Shown here: piece after piece, positions 8,389 through 12,819 of the stretch
How positions within the stretch are numbered: the stretch's first letter is position 1
Layout: the number at the start of each line of letters is the position of its first letter
NCBI GenBank assembly: GCA_945870175.1
Contig: CAMBRJ010000034.1
Coordinates: 1 to 12,819 of the forward strand
Direction of reading: 5' to 3'
Length of the DNA stretch: 12,819 bases
Origin: Gemmatimonas phototrophica
GTDB lineage: Bacteria; Gemmatimonadota; Gemmatimonadetes; Gemmatimonadales; Gemmatimonadaceae
Program-made: the position numbers and the translations under genes
Notes under the pieces: generated by a model
Told to the model about the DNA's origin: nothing
Databases searched by the model: none
Seen by the model: only the letters and a program-made list of their open reading frames with translations

Positions 8389-8835
8389 TTACGCCGCGAC
8401 GTTCGGATGGTCGAGGCGACGTGCGGCGTATAACAGACAGGCCGCGATGTCGTCGGCCTCCAGGTCGGGAAAGTCTTCGAGGATTTGCTCCTTCGACTCG
8501 CCCGCGGCCAGCAGCTCCAGGACGTCGATCACGCGAATGCGCATCCCGCGAATGCAGGGGCGGCCGCCACACTGTTCGGGACGGATCGTGATGCGTTGGA
8601 GGAGCTCAGCGGAGGACAGAGGCGATGCCTCGTTGCGCGTGACTTCCGCCGCGTAGGCGAATACTGCTCGGAGTGCCTCGGGTGTGATCTGCGGGTAGCT
8701 CGCTAGTACCTGCTCCTGAGTCCAGCCGGCGGCGAAAAGACCAAGCAGGAAATCAGCCGCGAGCCGCGTTCCGCGAACCACCGGCTTGCCCGCCAGGACG
8801 CTGGCGTCGGTCGTGATGAAATCTTGCAAGGTCAT
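8389..8835 (-). CDS. Tandem DUF433 protein (VapB-like antitoxin family)
   Basis: The protein has 148 residues and two DUF433 units. The first (about residues 1-64) has VLAGKPVVRGTRLAADFLL and FAYAA; the second (82-138) has CGGRPCIRGMRIRVIDVLE and LLYAA. Each follows the GGKPvIrGTRi then EQILEdyP..e.edi..al.yA pattern of this winged-helix-like family. The ATG at 8835 has GGAG seven bases upstream; a longer frame to 8871 adds 12 residues without a ribosome site. DUF433 genes normally sit beside a DUF5615 PIN-like toxin; none is present here, and the genes downstream are DUF4258 and DUF2283. It may be an orphan antitoxin, or this may be an unusual three-gene group. Confidence 0.88.
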   Translation of the reverse strand: MTLQDFITTDASVLAGKPVVRGTRLAADFLLGLFAAGWTQEQVLASYPQITPEALRAVFAYAAEVTRNEASPLSSAELLQRITIRPEQCGGRPCIRGMRIRVIDVLELLAAGESKEQILEDFPDLEADDIAACLLYAARRLDHPNVAA

Positions 8836-8880
8836 CGACAAACTCCATTCGGAATAATTGAAATGTAGCACGCCGCGGCA

Positions 8881-8950
8881 TTAAGCCTTTGGATCGCTGG
8901 GTGAGTTTCGGGTTGCGAGTTAGGGTTTCGAGTTGTGAGTCGAACGGCCC
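8881..8950. repeat. 70-bp interspersed direct repeat, copy 2
   Basis: This is the second copy of the repeat at 7763-7832, same orientation. It lies between the leader of the DUF433 gene and the stop of the HTH antitoxin gene. It ends in the same CGAACGGCCC but is not followed by the second hairpin arm found at copy 1. Confidence 0.9.
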
Positions 8951-8973
8951 AAGCGCATACAGACGTGTGATCG

Positions 8974-9411
8974 CTATGCACGGGCGGCAGAGATGACGGC
9001 GCCCAATACTGGCCTTTCGGGGTTGACCGGGCGCAAGCTGATGCTCAGCTCGTAGCCGCAGGCGGCCGCGACGCGCGCCATCGTTTCGATTTCGAGATTG
9101 CCGCTGTCCATGATCTCTTTCACGCGCTGCCGCGATACGCCCAGCGCTCGGCCCAGCTCACTGTGCGAATGGCCCGCGGCCTTCTCGGCAAGCGCCAGTA
9201 GGGCACCCGCCGTGGCGATCTCGACACACGACACGATTTCATGAGGCGTGATGCCGGGTGTGGCGATGCCCGATGGCCGCGGTGACTTCGCGGCACTGTT
9301 TGCCTGCGCAATCAGCTGCATCAATTCGTCGTCGGGCAAGGTACCGAGTTGCAGCGATTCCTTGACCTGCAGTTTGGCGGCCGTGGCCGGTCGCGACTTC
9401 TTTGGGGTCAT
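8974..9411 (-). CDS. XRE/HTH antitoxin of TA module 1
   Basis: The protein has 145 residues. Residues about 70-120 form a helix-turn-helix: SELGRALGVSRQRVKEIMDS followed by LEIETMARVAAACGYELSI. This is the Cro/XRE fold used by HigA-like antitoxins to neutralise the toxin and bind the module's own promoter. The N-terminal 55 residues are flexible and probably form the toxin-wrapping part. Its ATG overlaps the toxin stop (ATGA, 9408-9411), giving toxin-first order; no good ribosome site is present, so translational coupling is likely. It is clearly paralogous to the protein at 10229-10660 from GITPHEI onward. Confidence 0.88.
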   Translation of the reverse strand: MTPKKSRPATAAKLQVKESLQLGTLPDDELMQLIAQANSAAKSPRPSGIATPGITPHEIVSCVEIATAGALLALAEKAAGHSHSELGRALGVSRQRVKEIMDSGNLEIETMARVAAACGYELSISLRPVNPERPVLGAVISAARA

Positions 9412-9818
9412 CGGAGATTGCCGTCGTGTGGTCCTGCGGAGAGCACGCTATCCCCACGCTGGTGCGCCAAATACACAGTGAGTGCGACCTTCAATTTCGG
9501 TACGCTGGTTGGAGCGTCGGGTGCCTTCGCCTCGCAGTTCACGATGGCTGCCGCGTTGTCTGGAAGCAGCCAGAGATAGACTCGCGCACCACCTCGCTGT
9601 CCACGCCGCGTGGTGGGCTTCAGCTCCATTAGCGGTGTTCCGGTCAGATTCCTGAGGTGTCTGCTGGCGCGTCCATTCGCGTGGAGGTCTCCCAGCATGG
9701 CAATCATCTCCGTGACGGCGGCGGCTTTTCCCGTCAGGTTGAGCGACGTGAATTCCTCGATGATCAGCGCGTAGTTTGCGTCCGAACGATCAGGGTGCCG
9801 CACGAGAAGCAGCCTCAT
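9408..9818 (-). CDS. RelE/HigB-like toxin of TA module 1
   Basis: The protein has 136 residues. A helical start (MRLLL, IIEEFTSL) leads to the RelE/HigB-like sheet: LTGTPLMELKP (residues 58-68), GGARVYLWLLP (76-86), AAIVNCEAKAP (90-100). In this fold the family cleaves mRNA on the ribosome; specific catalytic residues cannot be assigned by eye. It overlaps the HTH antitoxin gene by four bases, toxin first, as in higBA. The start at 9818 is supported by alignment with the second toxin (both begin MRLLL) and by AGGA ten bases upstream. It aligns without gaps to the toxin at 10657-11049 through about residue 102. Confidence 0.87.
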   Translation of the reverse strand: MRLLLVRHPDRSDANYALIIEEFTSLNLTGKAAAVTEMIAMLGDLHANGRASRHLRNLTGTPLMELKPTTRRGQRGGARVYLWLLPDNAAAIVNCEAKAPDAPTSVPKLKVALTVYLAHQRGDSVLSAGPHDGNLR

Positions 9819-9852
9819 GACAAGTCTATCCTTGCGCTGTTTCGGTGTAAAG
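9819..9852 (-). promoter_or_regulatory. Conserved leader of TA module 1
   Basis: Read on the - strand, CTTTAC begins 34 bases before the toxin ATG, and AGGATAnnnTTGnC lies directly before it. The same elements occur at exactly the same distance before the second module's toxin (11050-11083). The AGGA is probably the ribosome site. CTTTAC may be part of a promoter or repressor site; its role is inferred from conservation alone. Confidence 0.5.
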
Positions 9853-10021
9853 GCTGTCCTTGCGGGTGGCGCCTCATCTTGGAAGGTTTCGATGACATGG
9901 CGCGCGTCACGATGGCGTCTGTGCCGATGGCGTGTGTCACCGGAAGGCCGCGGCCGTCATCCTGGCAACGCTCGTTGGCCTCTCGGATCGAGGTGCGCCG
10001 AGTTCGTCATGCCGATGGACA

Positions 10022-10079
10022 TGTTTCGAAAACACACTTGTTGTAACACGTCTGCTGTCTGTGTTACGGGCGGTAACAC
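10022..10079. promoter_or_regulatory. Palindrome cluster, possible operator
   Basis: GTGTTAC (10061-10067) and GTAACAC (10073-10079) form a perfect 7-5-7 inverted repeat. A third half-site, GTAACAC, lies at 10043-10049 and pairs with the middle one across 11 bases. TGTTT-CGA-AAACA (10022-10034) is a further small palindrome. Such arrays are typical of dimeric HTH repressor sites. The nearest downstream gene is the module 1 toxin, some 200 bases away on the - strand, so the regulator and target are uncertain. Confidence 0.5.
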
Positions 10080-10168
10080 TGCCTATCCTTCGAGCTTAGG
10101 CCACCGTGCGCTCGGTCTCTCAGCCGTTCATGGCGGAAGATCGGCGAGCGAGAACATGCCTAATTCGC

Positions 10169-10191
10169 ATGCACGTCAGGACGACGTGCAT
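10169..10191. repeat. Perfect 9-bp inverted repeat
   Basis: ATGCACGTC and GACGTGCAT flank a 5-base spacer, 38 bases after the stop of the module 2 antitoxin. On the - strand the run of T lies before the stem, not after it, which argues against a Rho-independent terminator for module 2. An operator or simple RNA hairpin is possible. Confidence 0.6.
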
Positions 10192-10228
10192 AAAAACGGT
10201 CAAAAACTATACATGTCCCGGGCGAGGC

Positions 10229-10660
10229 TCACGCTGCGTCCGACCCGCCAAGCACCGCCGAGAGCGGGGACAGATCGGAGCGCAGCGGCCGGAGATGCAC
10301 GCTCACTTCGTAGCCGCACGCCTTGGCGACGCGCACGAAGGTGGCGATCTCGATATTCGTGCTGCGCTCGAGTTGCTGGATTCGGGCACGGGTGACACCG
10401 ACTTTCTCCCCGATACTGGCGAGGGTGCGGCCGCCGCGGGCTCGGGCGAGCAAGTCGCCCGTCGTCCCGTTGATGACGACGTCCTCGATCTCGTCGGGTG
10501 TGTAGCCTCGCGCGGGGATCGGCACCACGGGGCCCGACGCGACGTCGCCGTCGCCGAGTTCGGCCAGCAGCGTCATGAACTCGTCGGTGGGCTCGGAGTC
10601 CAGCTGTAGCGCGGCCCGTACCTCGGCCTTTCTGTCTTGGGAGTGTGTTTGTCCGCTCAT
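10229..10660 (-). CDS. XRE/HTH antitoxin of TA module 2
   Basis: The protein has 143 residues with a helix-turn-helix at about 68-118: LASIGEKVGVTRARIQQLER followed by IEIATFVRVAKACGYEVSV. From GYTPDEIEDVV to the end it aligns with the module 1 antitoxin, including the shared LRP after the HTH. The start at 10660 has GGAGG five bases upstream, a stronger site than in module 1, and the ATG overlaps the toxin stop (10657-10660). The expected role is toxin neutralisation and autorepression. The N-terminal half differs from module 1, which may set partner specificity. Confidence 0.88.
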   Translation of the reverse strand: MSGQTHSQDRKAEVRAALQLDSEPTDEFMTLLAELGDGDVASGPVVPIPARGYTPDEIEDVVINGTTGDLLARARGGRTLASIGEKVGVTRARIQQLERSTNIEIATFVRVAKACGYEVSVHLRPLRSDLSPLSAVLGGSDAA

Positions 10661-11049
10661 CTGGCCTCCTCGAATACAGGGGTCCCTTCGTTGTACGCCT
10701 TCATCATCCGTAGCCCAACTGCCAGCTTGGACTGACTCGCCTTGGCATCCGGCTTCTTGACCTCACAGTTCACGATTCCGGCCTCACCCGTCGGCAGCAG
10801 AAACAGGTACACTCGGCAGCCGCCGCGCTCACCACCGCGACTCATTGGCTTGAGTTCCCACAGCGTGGAATGGGAGAGCTTTACCAGATAGGGACTGCTT
10901 CGCCCTTCAGCATACAGACTGGCCAGCATCTCGATGATCGTCGTGACGGCGACCGACTTCCGATCCGCTGCCAGCGAGAGCAATTCCTCGATGATGACTG
11001 GGTGCGGCACCTCCAGCCGATGCGGCTCGCGACCAAGCAACAGTCTCAT
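10657..11049 (-). CDS. RelE/HigB-like toxin of TA module 2
   Basis: The protein has 130 residues. It shares with module 1 the start MRLLL, IIEELLSL, the EML..L.AEGRSS helix, STLWELKP (ELKP at 65-68 in both), RGGCRVYLFLLP and GIVNCEVKKPDA. The C-terminus is more helical and charged (LAVGLRMMKAYNEG), closer to the usual ending of the family than module 1's. It lies upstream of, and overlaps by four bases, its antitoxin gene. The start at 11049 is supported by the AGGA ten bases before it and by the paralogue. It is divergent from the amidohydrolase gene to the right. Confidence 0.88.
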   Translation of the reverse strand: MRLLLGREPHRLEVPHPVIIEELLSLAADRKSVAVTTIIEMLASLYAEGRSSPYLVKLSHSTLWELKPMSRGGERGGCRVYLFLLPTGEAGIVNCEVKKPDAKASQSKLAVGLRMMKAYNEGTPVFEEAR

Positions 11050-11083
11050 GTCAATGATATCCTATACGTCAGTTCGCGTAAAG
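11050..11083 (-). promoter_or_regulatory. Conserved leader of TA module 2
   Basis: On the - strand, CTTTAC and AGGATAnnnTTGnC lie at the same distances from the toxin ATG as in module 1 (28 bases between CTTTAC and ATG in both). The bases in between are largely different, so the matching parts look selected. Confidence 0.5.
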
Positions 11084-11145
11084 TCTTGACTACACAGAAT
11101 TCCACCCCCGGTGGCGCTTCTTCGGCGAGCGACGAACATCGGGCC

Positions 11146-12021
11146 GTGCTGCCGGCCGTCTGTCATCCGAATAACGCGAGCGCCGTCCTGCCAACGCCTG
11201 TTGGCCCCCTGCCCGCCGCCCCTTTCACGGATTCCTTGCTCCGCTCCCCGCTCCTCCTGCACATCCCGCACGCCTCCACCGGCATCCCCGACGACGCATG
11301 CGGTGACTTCGTGGTGGATCGCAACACGCTCGACGCGGAGCTGCTCCGGCTGACCGACCGCTTCACCGACGCGCTGTACGGTGACGGCTTTCCGCCGGCG
11401 CAGATCGTGGCGGCGGACGTCTCGCGGCTGGTGGTCGACGTGGAGCGCTTTGCCGACGATGCGCACGAGCCCTGTGCGGCACACGGCATGGGCGCGGTGT
11501 ACGTGCGCACGAGTTCGGGGGCGCCGCTTCGCGCCATATCAGCAACTCGGCGCGCTCAGCTCATGGACCAGTACTACTGGCCGCATCATCACCGTCTGGA
11601 TGCGATGGCGGCGCGCGCACTCGAGCAGTTCGGGCGTTGCGTGATCATCGACGCGCATTCGTTTCCGGTGGCGCCGCTGCCCACCCAGGTGGACGTCGGC
11701 GATCCGCCGGAGATCGGGATCGGCACCGACGCGATGCATACGAGCGCCGAGCTGGCTGATGTGGTGCACACGTTCTTCACCGATCGCGGCTTCAGCGTGG
11801 GTGTGAACAGACCGTTCGCCGGCGCGTTGGTGCCGAATGCGTACTACGGTCGAGACCAACGCGTGCAGTCGGTGATGATCGAGGTGCGCCGCGATCTGTA
11901 TATGAACGAGCGCACGGGCGACCGGCTGCCGCGGTTTGCCGACGTGCAGCGCGTACTCACCGAGTTTCGTGCGCTGCTCGAGGCGTGGTCGATGCCGACG
12001 ACGCGCCCTTCGGTGTCGTAG
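11146..12021 (+). CDS. N-formylglutamate amidohydrolase family protein
   Basis: The family hydrolyses N-formyl-L-glutamate to formate and glutamate, or related N-acyl substrates, with a metal ion. Visible motifs, counted from GTG 11146: LLLHIPHAST (HIPH at 39-42), DVSRLVVDVERF, the metal motif IIDAHSFP (Asp169, His171), and IEVRRDLYM (246 region), all in family order. The start is uncertain: GTG 11146 gives 291 residues and TTG 11236 gives 261, and neither has a good ribosome site. An in-frame ATG at 10870 would lie inside the module 2 toxin gene on the other strand and is unlikely. The last codons, SMPTTRPSVS and the stop, lie in DNA homologous to the DUF2283 gene, so the native 3' end has been replaced. 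It converges on a racemase-family gene. Confidence 0.85.
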   Translation: MLPAVCHPNNASAVLPTPVGPLPAAPFTDSLLRSPLLLHIPHASTGIPDDACGDFVVDRNTLDAELLRLTDRFTDALYGDGFPPAQIVAADVSRLVVDVERFADDAHEPCAAHGMGAVYVRTSSGAPLRAISATRRAQLMDQYYWPHHHRLDAMAARALEQFGRCVIIDAHSFPVAPLPTQVDVGDPPEIGIGTDAMHTSAELADVVHTFFTDRGFSVGVNRPFAGALVPNAYYGRDQRVQSVMIEVRRDLYMNERTGDRLPRFADVQRVLTEFRALLEAWSMPTTRPSVS

Positions 12022-12062
12022 TCGAGCACGACCCCGGAGATTCCGACCGTCAAACTCGGGGA
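11983..12062 (-). pseudogene. Collapsed relic of a DUF4258-DUF2283 gene pair
   Basis: Bases 11983-12037 match 7963-8023, inside the intact DUF2283 gene, almost base for base apart from a 6-base deletion and a few changes, and still encode GVVLDYDTEGRVVGIDHA. Bases 12034-12062 match 8171-8199 in the intact DUF4258 gene (25 of 29) and encode LPEFDGRNLR against VPDLDGRYLR. The roughly 150 bases between are missing. The join falls at CCGGGG, a short stretch similar in both genes, suggesting deletion between short repeats. Confidence 0.85.
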
Positions 12063-12077
12063 GCGGCGCCTATCGCC

Positions 12078-12124
12078 GCGCCCCTTACCGCGCCCCTTAC
12101 CGCGCCCCTTACCGCGCCCCTACC
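12078..12124. repeat. 12-bp tandem repeat (~3.9 copies)
   Basis: Three perfect copies of GCGCCCCTTACC are followed by a fourth copy missing one T. The array sits between the DUF pair relic and the racemase gene, and the last copy contains that gene's stop codon (12120-12122). Slippage here would change the distance between the convergent genes or even the stop. Confidence 0.95.
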
Positions 12125-12819
12125 GCAGCACCACCGTCCGTACCGTCAGATCATCGATGCGATCGATGTCCACATCCACGCCCAGGCCGGGACGATCGAG
12201 CGGCACGGTCACCATGCCCTCGCTGTTCATGGTCCACTCCGGCGTCACCACGTCGCGCTCCCAGTAGCGCGCACTCGGCGACAAATCGCCCGGTTTGGTG
12301 AAGCCGGGCAGCGACGCCAACGCCACGTTGTAGGCGCGACCGATGCCGCTTTCCAGCATGCCGCCGCACCAGACGGCGATGTGGTGGGCAAGGCAGAAGT
12401 CGTGAATCGCCAGCGAACTGGTGAAGCCGCCCACGCGCCCCGGCTTGATGTTGATAATGCGACCCGCGTTCAGCGCGACCATGTCACGCGCGCGGTCGAC
12501 CGACGTGATCGACTCGTCGAGGCACAGCGGGGTGCGGAGACGCTGCTGCAGGTCGGCGTGCTGCCTGATGTCGTCCCACGCCAGCGGCTGTTCGATCATC
12601 ATGAGGTCGAGGTCGTCCAGCTGCGCGAGTAATTCGGCGTCGGCGAGCTGATAGGCGTTGTTCGCATCGGCCATGAGCGGCGCATCAGGGCCGAGCGCTT
12701 CCCGCACGGCGCGCACGTACGCCACGTCACGGCCCGGCCCGATCTTGATCTTGATTTTGCGATAGCCCTGCGCGAGTGCGGCGCGCGCTTGGGTGACCAG
12801 CGCCTCGGGCGATGATTGG
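12120..12819 (-). CDS. o-succinylbenzoate synthase / N-succinylamino acid racemase family, 5' partial
   Basis: The 5' end lies beyond the window, since the frame stays open past the GTG at 12725. The enolase-superfamily barrel is clear: KIKIKIG (KxK catalytic lysines, about 12741-12760), metal ligands Asp in MADANNAYQL, Glu in MIEQPL and Asp in CLDESI, and the second catalytic Lys in NIKPGRVGG. WCGGMLESGIGRAYNVALAS and the RYWERDVV.P ending are typical of the OSBS/NSAR group. The reaction is either dehydration to o-succinylbenzoate for menaquinone or racemisation of N-acylamino acids; sequence alone does not separate them. The neighbouring amidohydrolase acts on N-acyl amino acids in its family, which mildly favours the racemase reading, but no men genes can be checked here. 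Confidence 0.9.
   Translation of the reverse strand, partial: QSSPEALVTQARAALAQGYRKIKIKIGPGRDVAYVRAVREALGPDAPLMADANNAYQLADAELLAQLDDLDLMMIEQPLAWDDIRQHADLQQRLRTPLCLDESITSVDRARDMVALNAGRIINIKPGRVGGFTSSLAIHDFCLAHHIAVWCGGMLESGIGRAYNVALASLPGFTKPGDLSPSARYWERDVVTPEWTMNSEGMVTVPLDRPGLGVDVDIDRIDDLTVRTVVLR

Larger units (their letters stand above)
9853..10228. other. Gene-free interval between the two TA modules
   Basis: With the leader of module 1 this makes 410 bases without a convincing gene. Open frames on the + strand here are antisense extensions of the TA genes and have no family character. The interval contains a palindrome cluster at 10022-10079 and a perfect 9-bp inverted repeat at 10169-10191, and its right half is AT-richer than the genes around it. 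It may be regulatory DNA of module 1 or the remains of a lost gene. Confidence 0.6.

Noticed and set aside
10169..10191. Rho-independent terminator for TA module 2
   Set aside because: The T-rich run lies before the stem in the direction of transcription, so the element does not fit a terminator.
9817..10395. 192-residue + strand open frame across the gap between TA modules
   Set aside because: It runs antisense into the module 2 antitoxin, has no recognisable domain, and has no ribosome site.
10870..11145. Upstream in-frame extension of the amidohydrolase
   Set aside because: It overlaps the module 2 toxin gene on the other strand and reads as unconserved sequence.
12078..12124. CRISPR array
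   Set aside because: Units are 12 bases and directly adjacent with no spacers; no cas genes are present.

Overview
This window looks like chromosomal DNA of a high-GC Gram-negative bacterium. Signal peptides, an outer-membrane barrel, a PEGA-type lipoprotein and a secreted M28 peptidase with few Shine-Dalgarno signals suggest a member of the Gemmatimonadota or a similar soil lineage. That placement is an inference from protein style, not from a marker gene.

Left part (1-4577, + strand): a two-gene block visibly AT-richer than the rest. It holds the 3' part of a large GHKL-type (Hsp90/sacsin-like) ATPase ending in a Cys/His zinc-binding, HNH-like tail. A DUF262 protein with a C-terminal HNH (DUF1524-like) nuclease domain follows, of the GmrSD/SspE type. 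This is the best candidate here for an undescribed defence-type system; its 5' end lies outside the window.

Middle part (4649-7766): ordinary envelope and secretion genes. An outer-membrane beta-barrel gene and a PEGA lipoprotein gene lie on the - strand. They diverge from a + strand secreted M28 zinc aminopeptidase, whose PA-like region carries a long Gly-rich insert. The peptidase gene ends at a strong hairpin.

Right part (7767-11060): an accessory stretch made almost wholly of small toxin-antitoxin-like genes on the - strand. A tandem-DUF433 protein is followed by a DUF4258/DUF2283 pair, and this segment is bracketed by two copies of a ~70-bp direct repeat. Two paralogous toxin-first RelE/HigB-like plus XRE-HTH modules come next, each with the same 4-base ATGA overlap and the same spaced leader motif. 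A 410-bp gap between the two modules holds several palindromes but no gene.

Right end (11146-12819): an N-formylglutamate amidohydrolase-family gene (+) converges on the 3' part of an o-succinylbenzoate synthase / N-acylamino acid racemase-family gene (-). The amidohydrolase ends inside a collapsed relic of a DUF4258-DUF2283 cassette, which supplies its last codons and stop. A 12-bp tandem repeat then runs into the racemase stop codon. The TA-type cassettes therefore seem to have inserted, duplicated and decayed around housekeeping genes.
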